Of a stretch of 64,000 nucleotides of DNA, positions 20,170 through 29,084 are shown piece after piece (position 1 is the stretch's first letter; each line of letters begins with the position of its first letter). The stretch is from Pseudomonas sp. Au-Pse12 (GTDB lineage: Bacteria > Pseudomonadota > Gammaproteobacteria > Pseudomonadales > Pseudomonadaceae), in assembly GCF_021341665.1 (NCBI RefSeq), contig NZ_JAJTTH010000003.1:186001-250000 (forward strand). Reading direction: 5' to 3'. Below the pieces are notes generated by a model. That model saw only the letters and a program-made list of their open reading frames with translations, was not told the origin of the DNA and ran no database searches. A program made the position numbers and the translations under genes.

Positions 20170-21141
20170 CTATTCATAAATCAAGGTCACGGTGGCACTG
20201 GTTTTGACCTCACCCGCCTTTACCGCCGGCTCCGTCTGCACATAGCGAGCGGTCAGAGGGATGGCGAGCCGTTCTTCGTCCTGGCTGGTGGGAACCGTAG
20301 TGAGGTTGGTCCGTACCCCAAGCGGCTGCAAGACGCTGCTGCCGGTATCGCCCTTGAACAATTGGACTCCGACACCGGCAGCCATCTCGGTGCCTGTACT
20401 GTTAAGCAGAGTATCCGACTGCCTGTGTACACCATCGATGAGATAGGCGACTTTGACGCCCTTGTCGCACTTGAGGTCAATCGAGAAGGCCTTGGCCCCC
20501 GTGGTGCTGCCAACGTGGGTGAACGCCTGATGCCTGGCCTCGGGCAGAAGAATATTGTCGACTGGCCTGTCGGGGCGGCAGCCCGCGTTCTTTTGTGTAA
20601 GGGTGAAATGACTGAAATCGAGAAAGTTGCTTTTGAAATCGGAGTACCAGATTTCCATCTTCAAGTTAGGGGAAGAACCCGTAACAATAGGTCCCGTCTT
20701 TAATAGCTCCACCGTAAACCTGTGTGGTACGTCATACCCTTTCAACCCCCAATTAAGCGGCACGATTTTTCTTCTGCCGATATAGATACCTCCCAGAGGC
20801 CCGGCCTCCTTGGGGTTATGCCAAAGCACTCGAATACCCACGCCAGGAATACCCGTTTCAAAAATATGATTGCCACGGTCCTCCCCTGCGCCCATAAGCT
20901 CCAAGCTCATGTTGTAAGTAGCAAAGTCCGAGCAAGTGACGCGGGCCGTACCGTCGTTGATCTCATGTTTGAAAATAAGGGTACCTACCGGAGCATCACG
21001 AGGTAACGAGCGCTCGGTTGCAACGTAGTGGGTGCTCTGAGCTTTGCCGCTGCAAATGGCCGCCCAGGCCGCCCCTTGCCATAGGGAACAGGCACACAAC
21101 AACGCCGTGGGTAAAAACGCTGCTGCTCTCATGCGTGTCAT
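20170..21141 (-). CDS. Fimbrial tip adhesin
   Basis: A 323-residue secreted protein with a signal peptide ending near WQGAAWA. Two Cys pairs and the layout (an N-terminal domain of ~190 residues, then a pilin-like domain ending in SATVTLIYE) match two-domain chaperone-usher adhesins. The final alternating hydrophobic strand with a penultimate Tyr fits the donor-strand interface. AGAGAGG lies before the ATG. It is the last gene of the fimbrial operon and is more AT-rich than flanking housekeeping genes. The receptor is unknown. Confidence 0.82.
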   Translation of the reverse strand: MTRMRAAAFLPTALLCACSLWQGAAWAAICSGKAQSTHYVATERSLPRDAPVGTLIFKHEINDGTARVTCSDFATYNMSLELMGAGEDRGNHIFETGIPGVGIRVLWHNPKEAGPLGGIYIGRRKIVPLNWGLKGYDVPHRFTVELLKTGPIVTGSSPNLKMEIWYSDFKSNFLDFSHFTLTQKNAGCRPDRPVDNILLPEARHQAFTHVGSTTGAKAFSIDLKCDKGVKVAYLIDGVHRQSDTLLNSTGTEMAAGVGVQLFKGDTGSSVLQPLGVRTNLTTVPTSQDEERLAIPLTARYVQTEPAVKAGEVKTSATVTLIYE

Positions 21142-21319
21142 GAACTGCCTCTCTGCCCCATGGTGTGCACGGGGTCATCTGGGTGATAGGTGGCGCCAAG
21201 ACACCACTCTGGATTGACCAATAGATCAGGGCGATCTGTGAAGCCGCCGTCGCACAGCCCAAGATCCCTGCTACCAGTACCGCTGAAACGGGCCTTGCCG
21301 CGATGCCGCCTCTTTTCAT
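20996..21319 (-). other. Possible small coupled reading frame between usher and adhesin
   Basis: An ATG at 21317-21319 overlaps the usher stop as ATGA, a usual coupling arrangement. The frame gives 107 residues starting MKRGGIAARPVSAVLVAG, with a hydrophobic N-terminus resembling a signal peptide. It overlaps the adhesin start by 146 bases in another frame, and its C-terminal half looks non-coding. It may be a short real peptide, a decayed fimbrial gene, or chance. Confidence 0.25.
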
Positions 21320-23958
21320 GCACCTGTTTTGCGCGGCTCCACCTGCTTGAACTGTTGATCCGACACCAGACAAGCCAGCTCCAGCTGCTGGTAGTAGTGC
21401 TCCGCGGCGGGGGGATCGGCCTCGATGTGGTAAGGCGCGTAACAACTCTGGCCCTTGCCCTGCCCCCAACGGACCAGCAATTGCCCCGCCCCCTCCAGCC
21501 CGCGGACAAAGGCCCGGCCGCTCTGCCCGACCTGCGTCAGTGCCTCCCCTGCGGCGCCGACCACTTGCGCGCCCAAGGGAATGCTCTCGCGATCGTCACG
21601 CACCAGTTTCAGCAGGATGGGCCGCCCCACCACGGTCGGATAGCGCAGCATCACCACCGCGCCCGCACGGGGAGCTATTTGCTGTGACGTCATTTCCAGC
21701 TCCACATCCCGAGAAGTGCCTTTAGGGTCCAGCGCCATATCGTTGCGGCGATAGGGTGTCAGCCCCGTCACCACCGCGTACCCGTTGTCGGCGATTCGCG
21801 CCCCCGAGTTACTAAGCACCTGCGCCCCTTCAGCGCCGATGGCTTCGAGCACCGCCATGGTTTCGCCCTGGCCTGCTGTAGCGTTGATTCCACCCGGATG
21901 CGCCACCAACGTGCCCTGCATGCCGAAGTTGGCTTGCTGGTAGTCTTCTCCGCGGCTGGCCCCCAGGTTGTAACTGGCGTGGGCCGTGTCGTAACGCAGG
22001 TTGCCCCCGTAGTCATTGTTATTGCGCCCCTCATTGCTGTTACGCGAGCCATACAAGCTGTAGCCGAGCTGACCTTGCGCGCCAACCACGCCACTCAGAG
22101 AGGCAGTGGACTGGTAGCTGCGCTTGCCGTCGTAACTCATGGATGACGTCAGATACGGCGAATTCCGAGTGCGCCCCAGGGGCAGACTGACACTCAGCAA
22201 GTACTGATTCTCCAGGCCCCCATTGCCGCTTTGAATACGACTGGCACTGAGGCTGAAGCTGCCCCAGCCAAAGCCGTTGGAGTAGCCCAGTTGATAACTC
22301 AGGTCACGCCCCTGACCGCGTGCCCAATAGTCCTGCGCCATACCGGAGAAGTTCAGGCGACCATAACGCTCGCCCAACGGTTGGCTGAGGCTCAATTGCA
22401 AGCGGCTACGTTGCTTGAACAATGACGTCAACGATTCACTGTCGTGCAGGCGGGCATATTCATCGAAGCTCAGGTAGCCCTCGCTGGAGAACCGATAGGC
22501 CGCAGCGGTGAATTGGGTGGACGTGGTCTCGATCAGCTTGCTGTAGGACAGCCTCAAGCTGCGGCCGCTCAGCCTCGCCGGGGTCCCTGCATCCACATCG
22601 TTCAATCCTGATGCCTGGGAATGAGTCAGGTCGACAGCCACCGCGCCCAGTGAGGTACTCAACGCCAACCCGCCCTGCAGGGCACGGTAATCCTGCGCCA
22701 GGATGCTGCCACCGTACCCCGTCAGCAGGTTGGACAAACCACGCTGATAGGTCGCCTGGAGAAAACCTGGCGGGGCATCAAGGCTGTCATCACGATAGCG
22801 TCCGGCGCTGAAACTGAAGCGCGAACTGCCCGGACGCAGTAATTGCACCATCGAGGCATAGGGCACCAAAAAGCTCTTGGTGCGCCCATCGGCCTCGGTA
22901 ATGGTCACGCTGAGATCACCGGCATAACCGGCGCTGTTCAAATCCTCAATGGCAAATGGCCCCGGGGGCACCGTGGTTTCATACAACAGGCTCTGCCCCT
23001 GACGCACGCTGACTTTGGCCGTGGTGTCGGCAATACCGCGAACCACGGGGGCAAACCCGCGCATGGAATCCGGCAACATCCGTTCGTCACTGCTCAATTG
23101 CACGCCGGTATAGGGCATGCTGTCGAACACATTGCCGGGGGTGTAGAACTCCCCCAAGGTCAATTGCGCTTGAAGTGCCGTGACATCACGCTGCACATAG
23201 CTGCTGAGTGCGTTGTACTGACTGCGCTGGCGAGTACCCGATTGGTCGTTGTAGCTATAGGTACCATTGTGCCTAAGACGCCAATCCCCCAGGTTGAGCC
23301 CGCCATTGAGCCCACTATAAAACTGCCGACTGCCCTGCCCTCTGGAGCGGTTGTCGGACAGGTTGTTGCTGTACCCCAGAAAGCCTGCATTGACCCCCGC
23401 ATCCCACTCTTTGGGAGACGCCTGGCCTCGCGGGACCTGAAGCAGGTAGATCTGGGGGATGGAAAGATCGGCACGCAACTCCGCCATATCCACTTCAAAA
23501 CGACTTTGGGGCACCAGCTGATCAGGCCCCAGACATTGCGCAGACAAGGCCTGAGCAGCCTGGTCGACAGGCAACCGGGTGAAGTCGACACCGAGCTGCT
23601 CCAACACAGCCGGCGGCAGGCAAGGCTCGACCCTTGATCCATCCGCCGTAGCCCTGAGCAGGACTTCTTGAGCCCCCATCCGATTCTGGTTGAGGTACAG
23701 GTCAAGACGATAGACGCCGGGAGTCAAGGGATTACCCCGCTCAAACTTGGACAGGTCCACCGACTGCCCGCGGCTGTTGCCAAAAAATGCGGGATTGAAA
23801 CGGATCAGCTCCTCAGCCTCACTGGCAGCGCTGACCATCCACGACAGCAGCAGGGTCGTGCCTCCCGAGATCAATCCGCGACGCTCGAAAAGGCACCGAC
23901 ACAACGCAGCCAGTGCGCGAGCTGAAGGTATAAACAGGGGATTTGACAAAGCGTTCAT
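21316..23958 (-). CDS. Fimbrial outer-membrane usher
   Basis: An 880-residue PapC/FimD-family usher. After a signal region the mature chain begins AEELIRFNPAFFG, the N-terminal periplasmic domain that binds chaperone-subunit complexes. The central 24-strand barrel with plug follows (PGPFAIEDLNSAGYAGDL is the classic plug/barrel motif), then two C-terminal domains (SGRAFVRGLEGAG). Length and motifs are complete. It pairs with the chaperone upstream; transcription runs subunit - chaperone - usher - adhesin. Confidence 0.95.
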   Translation of the reverse strand: MNALSNPLFIPSARALAALCRCLFERRGLISGGTTLLLSWMVSAASEAEELIRFNPAFFGNSRGQSVDLSKFERGNPLTPGVYRLDLYLNQNRMGAQEVLLRATADGSRVEPCLPPAVLEQLGVDFTRLPVDQAAQALSAQCLGPDQLVPQSRFEVDMAELRADLSIPQIYLLQVPRGQASPKEWDAGVNAGFLGYSNNLSDNRSRGQGSRQFYSGLNGGLNLGDWRLRHNGTYSYNDQSGTRQRSQYNALSSYVQRDVTALQAQLTLGEFYTPGNVFDSMPYTGVQLSSDERMLPDSMRGFAPVVRGIADTTAKVSVRQGQSLLYETTVPPGPFAIEDLNSAGYAGDLSVTITEADGRTKSFLVPYASMVQLLRPGSSRFSFSAGRYRDDSLDAPPGFLQATYQRGLSNLLTGYGGSILAQDYRALQGGLALSTSLGAVAVDLTHSQASGLNDVDAGTPARLSGRSLRLSYSKLIETTSTQFTAAAYRFSSEGYLSFDEYARLHDSESLTSLFKQRSRLQLSLSQPLGERYGRLNFSGMAQDYWARGQGRDLSYQLGYSNGFGWGSFSLSASRIQSGNGGLENQYLLSVSLPLGRTRNSPYLTSSMSYDGKRSYQSTASLSGVVGAQGQLGYSLYGSRNSNEGRNNNDYGGNLRYDTAHASYNLGASRGEDYQQANFGMQGTLVAHPGGINATAGQGETMAVLEAIGAEGAQVLSNSGARIADNGYAVVTGLTPYRRNDMALDPKGTSRDVELEMTSQQIAPRAGAVVMLRYPTVVGRPILLKLVRDDRESIPLGAQVVGAAGEALTQVGQSGRAFVRGLEGAGQLLVRWGQGKGQSCYAPYHIEADPPAAEHYYQQLELACLVSDQQFKQVEPRKTGA

Positions 23959-24072
23959 CTAACCTGCCCTCAGACAGTCAGTGCGAGGGTCAACAACTAA
24001 AGGGCTAACGCGCTCGCTGTTACACGAGGGGAGAACGGATGCTGATACCAGCAACGACCGGCCTGACTGGAT

Positions 24073-24813
24073 CTAAAACTGCAGTCTTGTTTCGCCACGT
24101 ACAGTGGATCCGTGATCGTTGATCCATTCGTAAATCACACGGCCCTCTGCCCCCGCAGGAATCAGCGGTTGCTCAAATGCGAAGTCGGCAGAAGATTTCG
24201 GCGCGAGCATGTGACTCTGGGCCTTGAAACGACTGCCGCCCTTGAGTTCCACCTCAACCGAGCTGAAGGACACATGAAAGGCCCCCTCATTGCGTACCTG
24301 CAGAACGGCTCCTGCTGCGGACCTGGCCAGGCTCCAGCGCAGCTTCTCTGCGCTCTCGACCGCGCTGCCCGGCAGATCCGCCGGACGGAAAAACAACTTC
24401 AGGCGGGTGCGAAAAGCCATCTGCATATGGTTGCTGGCCTGCCCGGAGGGCAGTGGCGGCACGTCCAGTACATTGAGCCAGAACACCGACTCACGGTCCT
24501 TGGGCAACCCCGCGATCGGGGTGTAGGCAATCCGCAGAGATTGCCCCTTGTCCGGGTTGATACGTGCAATGGGCGGCATCACCACAAAAGGCACATCCAC
24601 CTCATCGGGCTTGGCATCGACACTACCGTCATCGATCCAGGCCTGGACCAGTGCCGGCTGCGGCCCCGAATTACTCAACCGAAGCGAGATCTCACGCTCA
24701 AGGGCCGGATAAATCAGCCGTGTGGTGTCAACCACCACACTGGCTGAGGCAGACATTGACAACAAAAGGCATACGCAAGCGCACACCTGTTGAAAACAGG
24801 AACTACGTGGCAT
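24073..24813 (-). CDS. Fimbrial periplasmic chaperone
   Basis: A 246-residue PapD-like chaperone with a signal peptide (CVCLLLSMSASAS). The first immunoglobulin-like domain has the subunit-binding strands (VVVDTTRLIYPALEREISLRL; FWLNVLDVPPLP), and the second ends GRVIYEWINDHGS. The conserved Arg and Lys of the subunit-binding cleft are likely in TTRLIYP and RTRLKLFFRP. An alternative GTG at 24823-24825 would add four residues; neither start has a strong ribosome site. It caps subunits by donating a strand. Confidence 0.92.
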   Translation of the reverse strand: MPRSSCFQQVCACVCLLLSMSASASVVVDTTRLIYPALEREISLRLSNSGPQPALVQAWIDDGSVDAKPDEVDVPFVVMPPIARINPDKGQSLRIAYTPIAGLPKDRESVFWLNVLDVPPLPSGQASNHMQMAFRTRLKLFFRPADLPGSAVESAEKLRWSLARSAAGAVLQVRNEGAFHVSFSSVEVELKGGSRFKAQSHMLAPKSSADFAFEQPLIPAGAEGRVIYEWINDHGSTVRGETRLQF

Positions 24814-24868
24814 GAAATCAATCACTCAGCAAATAAGGCCCAGAAGTTGTGGCTTCCGGGCCTGAAAC

Positions 24869-25411
24869 TTATTCGTAAGAAAAGTCCAACATGATTTGAG
24901 ATTTGAAATCACCCGCAGTAGCAGGAGCATATGCAGCTAGATATTGAGCGTAAAACCCAACAGTGACATTCTCGCCAGCCTGAGCCACAGAAAGAGGTGC
25001 ATTTTCCATTCCGAGTTTTATCGGCTGGTAACTTGTATCAAGCAGTTGTACTTGTACATCTGCGCCGTTTTCTGAGCTACCCAAGCTATTTACCAGTGCA
25101 CCAGTACTCATATCAACGCTTTCAACACGGTGGTTGAAGTTAGCCTTAACCTTGGTACCCGAACACTCGCTCAGTTGGATCATTACCGGCTGAAGACCCG
25201 CTACGTCACCGGTTTTACTCAATGCGTTGGTACTGACCTCACTCAACGCCACCAACTTTGAAAGTTTGCCTTCGGCACCAGCACCTTCGATCTTGCATGT
25301 TGCCTGGGTAACTTTCCCGGTAAAGTCGAGAACAACGTCATGCGCGAAGGCACTGTTAGCGGCCAGAAGAAAGCTAGATACAGCACCCGCAACCAAACAA
25401 AGCTTTTTCAT
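24869..25411 (-). CDS. Major fimbrial subunit (type 1-like pilin)
   Basis: A 180-residue pilin with signal peptide MKKLCLVAGAVSSFLLAANS...AFA. The mature part has the two expected cysteines (ATCKIEG and LSECSGTK), an N-terminal donor strand (HDVVLDFTGKV) and the C-terminal FKSQIMLDFSYE with penultimate Tyr. It is the first gene of the operon, so probably the most abundant product. Its sequence is visibly more AT-rich than neighbouring housekeeping genes, suggesting horizontal origin or relaxed composition. Confidence 0.93.
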   Translation of the reverse strand: MKKLCLVAGAVSSFLLAANSAFAHDVVLDFTGKVTQATCKIEGAGAEGKLSKLVALSEVSTNALSKTGDVAGLQPVMIQLSECSGTKVKANFNHRVESVDMSTGALVNSLGSSENGADVQVQLLDTSYQPIKLGMENAPLSVAQAGENVTVGFYAQYLAAYAPATAGDFKSQIMLDFSYE

Positions 25412-25764
25412 TTAACTCTCCATTTCTCCATCATCGTGGCGCACTACCGGCCACGCCATTCATCTTCAATGCTGCGTGCCAGTTCTGGAGTGCTATACGT
25501 ATCCGTCCGGGCCGAAGCGGATGCGATCATTACAGTCTGTTGTATTGGCTAACATCAGATGATTCCTAAAATCCAAGACGTTTCCCATTTGAACGCGAGA
25601 AATCGACGACTTCCCGAGAAAAATTTCCCAAGAAAAGCAGGAAATACCTCAAGACAACTGAATGGCCTTCTCTGTCGACAGGCAAAAAAAAACACCCCAT
25701 CAGGGGTGTTTTCTTTACAGTTCACGTCTCGCCATTGCTCCACAGGGAGCAACACGCCCAACGG
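25412..25764. promoter_or_regulatory. Fimbrial operon promoter region
   Basis: This 353-base gap holds the upstream region of the fimbrial operon (reading leftwards from about 25560) and the terminator of the sulfatase gene at 25684-25715. The part at 25412-25560 is AT-rich. A clear -35/-10 pair could not be fixed, and no invertible-element arms were seen. Confidence 0.4.
25684..25715. terminator. Bidirectional rho-independent terminator
   Basis: The stem AACACCCC (25691-25698) pairs with GGGGTGTT (25703-25710) around ATCA. It is preceded by seven A and followed by TTCTTT, so it can work on both strands. It lies 50 bases past the stop of the sulfatase gene. Confidence 0.85.
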
Positions 25765-27852
25765 TCAATCCGGCTTGCCGTTGACCACCCCGGCGGTGTT
25801 GTCGAGCAGGCTCTTGGTCGCGGTCTGCAGGAAGGACTCCAGCTTCTCTTTGAGCTGCGCCTCATCCGTGGAGTCGGGAATCAGTTCGCCACCTGGTGCG
25901 GAACCCAGCTCGTACTTGTACAGCCTTGGCGGCATTTCCTTGGGCAGTACCAGCACCCGATCTGCAGTCAACAGCGCTACGGTCTGATCGCTGCCCGAAG
26001 GCTTGATCACGCCGAAGCCCTTGTCGCCTTCCGGCAAGTTGAGCAGGTCGCGGCCCCAGCACTGGTGCAGTACGTCGCCGCCAAGACGGCCCATGATGGT
26101 CGGCACGATATCGATCTGAGTGCCCACGGTGTGGTCACGCTGGCCGAACTTTTCCTGAATGCCTGGCGCAATCATCAGCATGGGCACGTTGAAGCGCCCC
26201 AGATCCATTTCGGTGATCTGCTGCTCGTTGCCGAAACCATGGTCACCCACCACCACGAACAGGGTTTCCTTGAAGTAAGGCTCCTTGCGTGCCTTCTCGA
26301 AGAACTGGCCCAGGGCCCAGTCAGAGTAGCGCATGGCGGTCAGGTGTTCGTTGAGGCTGCCACGATCGGTGACCTTGTCCACCGGCAATGGCGTCGGCAG
26401 CGCATACGGGGTGTGGTTGGACAGCGTTTGCAGCAGGGCGTAGAACGGCCCCTTGCCTTCCCTCGCTTTCAACTCCTCCAGGCCACGGTTGAACATGTCC
26501 TGGTCGGACACGCCCCAGGTCGGGTCGGAGAACACCGGGTTGACGAAGTCATTGCGCCCGACGAAGTTGGTCATGCCCTGGTTGCCGAAGAACCCCGACT
26601 GGTTGTCCCAGGCGAAATCGCCGTTGTAGACATACACGTCATCGTACTTGCGAGCACTGAGCAGTTGCGGCAGGCCGGACAGCTTGTGGCTGCCTTCCGG
26701 CGTCTGCATCAGGTATTCGAAGCCCGGCAGGTTGGGGAAGCACGCCATGGTGGCAAACATCCCCTGGTGGGTATGGGTGCCGTTGGAGAAGAAACGGTCG
26801 AACAGCAGACCTTCCTTGGACAGCTTGTCGAAGTACGGAGTGATCTCGCCCGGACGGCCCAGGGCGCCCACCGAGTGCCCGGCAAAGCTTTCCATCAGGA
26901 TCACGACGACGTTCTTGATCGGCAGGGTCTTTTCCCCATCCGGCGTGTAGGTGCGGCGCACCGCGGCGATGTCCCCGTCCACCAGTTTGTCGCTCGGCAC
27001 CAGCAGCATGTCGCGCACGGTCTGCTGAGCCTGCGGCTGAGGCAAGGTGGCCTTCCAGATATTGGTGCGGTCCTCGGAGAGACGATCCTTGGCCGCCGCA
27101 GCCAGTTGCAGCGTGCCGTTGAGGCCCAGCTGGTTGGCGAAGTTCGACTCGGTGGTGTAGACGTCACCCCAACGCATCGGCGGGCCCTGGCGCAGGGTAC
27201 CGCGGGCGGCCACCACACAAACCAGCAGGCACACGACGAACACCGCGATACGCGCATACCAGGGCGCAACCTGCCGGGTGCCGACATTACCGCCACTGAA
27301 CGGGCCGCGTGGCCGGGTGGCGCGGTCGGCGCCCTTGAACGCCAGGCTCAGGATCCAGGTGCCCACGGCCCAGGCCAGCAGGTAGCGGACCACCGGGAAA
27401 CCGTACCAGAGCATGCTCATCACGGTCTTCGGGTCTTCCTTCACATACTGGAAGACCAGGCCGTTGAGGCGCTGGTGGAACTCGCGATAGAAGTCCATCT
27501 CCATCAGGCCGAGGAACAGCGCAACGCTGGAGGTGAGGGTCAGCCAGAAACGCAGCACCCCGCGAGCCGCCATGGCCCGGGCGCTGAACAGTGCCAGCAG
27601 CAGCGGCACACTGATATAGACCACCAGCCGCAGGTCAAAGCGCAGCCCGTTGGCAAACGCTTCGAAGAACGTCGAGGCCGGAGTGTCGAGAATCATCTCG
27701 CGGTTGTAGATCAGCAGCGCGGCGCGCAACAAGGAGAACATCACCATCATGACCAGTGCACATAACAGCGTGAAGGCCAGATGGGATTTAACGGTCGGTT
27801 GCAGCAGGCGATTCGAGGATCGCTGCTGACTCAGGGCATCCGAGTTTGCCAT
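25765..27852 (-). CDS. LTA synthase-like membrane sulfatase
   Basis: A 695-residue protein with about five N-terminal transmembrane helices (residues ~25-215) and an extracytoplasmic sulfatase/phosphoglycerol transferase domain. Metal and nucleophile motifs are ILMESFAGHSVG (Glu), FFSNGTHTHQGMFATMACFPN (likely Thr nucleophile) and VVVGDHGFGNE (Asp-His). Gram-negative relatives transfer phosphoglycerol to periplasmic glucans or modify envelope lipids; the actual acceptor here is unknown. Equivalent by order to PA1689. The gene appears monocistronic, with a terminator downstream. Confidence 0.9.
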   Translation of the reverse strand: MANSDALSQQRSSNRLLQPTVKSHLAFTLLCALVMMVMFSLLRAALLIYNREMILDTPASTFFEAFANGLRFDLRLVVYISVPLLLALFSARAMAARGVLRFWLTLTSSVALFLGLMEMDFYREFHQRLNGLVFQYVKEDPKTVMSMLWYGFPVVRYLLAWAVGTWILSLAFKGADRATRPRGPFSGGNVGTRQVAPWYARIAVFVVCLLVCVVAARGTLRQGPPMRWGDVYTTESNFANQLGLNGTLQLAAAAKDRLSEDRTNIWKATLPQPQAQQTVRDMLLVPSDKLVDGDIAAVRRTYTPDGEKTLPIKNVVVILMESFAGHSVGALGRPGEITPYFDKLSKEGLLFDRFFSNGTHTHQGMFATMACFPNLPGFEYLMQTPEGSHKLSGLPQLLSARKYDDVYVYNGDFAWDNQSGFFGNQGMTNFVGRNDFVNPVFSDPTWGVSDQDMFNRGLEELKAREGKGPFYALLQTLSNHTPYALPTPLPVDKVTDRGSLNEHLTAMRYSDWALGQFFEKARKEPYFKETLFVVVGDHGFGNEQQITEMDLGRFNVPMLMIAPGIQEKFGQRDHTVGTQIDIVPTIMGRLGGDVLHQCWGRDLLNLPEGDKGFGVIKPSGSDQTVALLTADRVLVLPKEMPPRLYKYELGSAPGGELIPDSTDEAQLKEKLESFLQTATKSLLDNTAGVVNGKPD

Positions 27853-28119
27853 GTGGTTTTAGGACCCATTGGAAGTTTAAGTTGCAAAGATACAGCTGCG
27901 TTCTGCCCTCTTGGTGCCGCCAGGGCGACGGGGGAATTCGCGGTGCGCAAATGTTGCACGATCACTCATGGCATTGCCATTGATTAGTGGACAGCACCAC
28001 CAATCCCACTGTCAGCGGCTCTGGGACAAGAGATTGCAGAGGGTTAACCGAGGAAAAAGCGCCGGCGAATTGTCTTCGAGCGTTTGTGAAAATTTCGTTC
28101 AACGCATGTTTAGTCACAC

Positions 28120-28145
28120 AAAAAAGGGCCTGAAGGCCCTTTTTC
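28120..28145. terminator. Bidirectional rho-independent terminator
   Basis: AAAAAGGGCC (28121-28130), loop TGAA, GGCCCTTTTT (28135-28144): a perfect stem with T-runs on both strands. It ends the PLDc_N gene on the minus strand. The rest of the 27853-28169 gap holds the sulfatase upstream region and nothing else recognised. Confidence 0.9.
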
Positions 28146-28169
28146 GCTGTGTAACCGGCGGTTCCAGAC

Positions 28170-28361
28170 TCAGAGCCGCACATCGCCTCGCGGGCCGGCG
28201 ATGGCCCAGATGATCAGCCCCAGCACCGGCAGGAAGATGATCAACAGCACCCAGAGGATCTTCATTCCGGTTTCAGCGCCGCTCTTGATTACGTTGATGA
28301 TGGCCCAGATGTCCAGAGCCAAAATGATCAGGCCAACCAGGCCATTGAAGGTGGAACCCAT
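28170..28361 (-). CDS. PLDc_N-type small membrane protein
   Basis: A 63-residue protein with two transmembrane helices (GLVGLIILALDIWAIINVI and MKILWVLLIIFLPVLGLIIW) and the WVLLIIFLPVLGLIIW...GP pattern of the phospholipase D nuclease N-terminal family, although no PLD domain follows. Such stand-alone proteins are common and of unknown function. It ends 25 bases before the strong terminator. Confidence 0.82.
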   Translation of the reverse strand: MGSTFNGLVGLIILALDIWAIINVIKSGAETGMKILWVLLIIFLPVLGLIIWAIAGPRGDVRL

Positions 28362-28443
28362 GGTGTCGCTCCCAAATGATGGCGTGCCTCTTTAGGATAG
28401 CTGCGCTGAATCAGGGTTCCGTTTTATTCCGGGCCGGGCGGTT

Positions 28444-28974
28444 TCAGACGTGTACAGCGACTTTCAACGCTTCCAGAGCCGGCGCCGCGGCAATCCCGAC
28501 TTCGGCGCACAATTCCAGCACTCGCGGTACGTCGTTGCCGTAGACCAGCACCATCTGCAGTTCGTCATCCAGTAGCTGGCTGAAATTCATCAGCACATAA
28601 CCGCCGTTTTCCGGGTTCATGCTGCCCATCTGGATCTGGATGCGATTCAAGGCGGTCAGCGCCTCGATCTTGGCCAGTTGCTTGGGCTTGATGTTGAAAG
28701 GCACGTCCTTGCCAAAAGAGGCAACGATCTGGGCAAACAGGTCAACGTAGCCATCGGCCTGAAACAGCACGGTTTCCGGCAAGCTGCCGACCACCACCCA
28801 TTCCCCCAGCGGAATGGGAAAACTGTCGTCGTAGTTGATATCCGGGTTGGCGGCGAGGAACCCCTGAGGGTCGGCGTAGGCCTGAGTCGCCTCCTCGGCG
28901 ATCTGCTGGATCTCGGCTTCGCCCATGCACCCGGAGCTGATTTTGCTGATGAGTTCGATAAGGGCGGTTTTCAT
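28444..28974 (-). CDS. Conserved protein of unknown function, DUF2170-like
   Basis: A 176-residue soluble acidic protein starting MKTALIELISKISSG, with an AGGA site 8 bases before ATG 28972-28974 (an alternative GTG at 28978-28980 adds two residues). It has no signal peptide, membrane helix or catalytic motif I recognise. A central EWVVVGSLPETVLFQADGY and a C-terminal helical LELCAEVGIAAAPALEAL are the most ordered segments. The domain name is only a tentative resemblance; treat it as unassigned. Confidence 0.7.
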   Translation of the reverse strand: MKTALIELISKISSGCMGEAEIQQIAEEATQAYADPQGFLAANPDINYDDSFPIPLGEWVVVGSLPETVLFQADGYVDLFAQIVASFGKDVPFNIKPKQLAKIEALTALNRIQIQMGSMNPENGGYVLMNFSQLLDDELQMVLVYGNDVPRVLELCAEVGIAAAPALEALKVAVHV

Positions 28975-29084
28975 GGGCACATCCTGGAGGCGAGGAAATT
29001 TCGAGGGCGCGAAGGATAGCCTAAAGTGCCCGAGCTATCACACCTGGGAGTGCCGGGCGCCTTCGCTCCTCGATCAGGCCAGGC

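Noticed and set aside
25735..27765. A 676-codon plus-strand frame opposite the sulfatase
   Set aside because: His/Gln/Ala/Val-rich composition, no known domain, and the opposite strand carries a complete sulfatase with all motifs.
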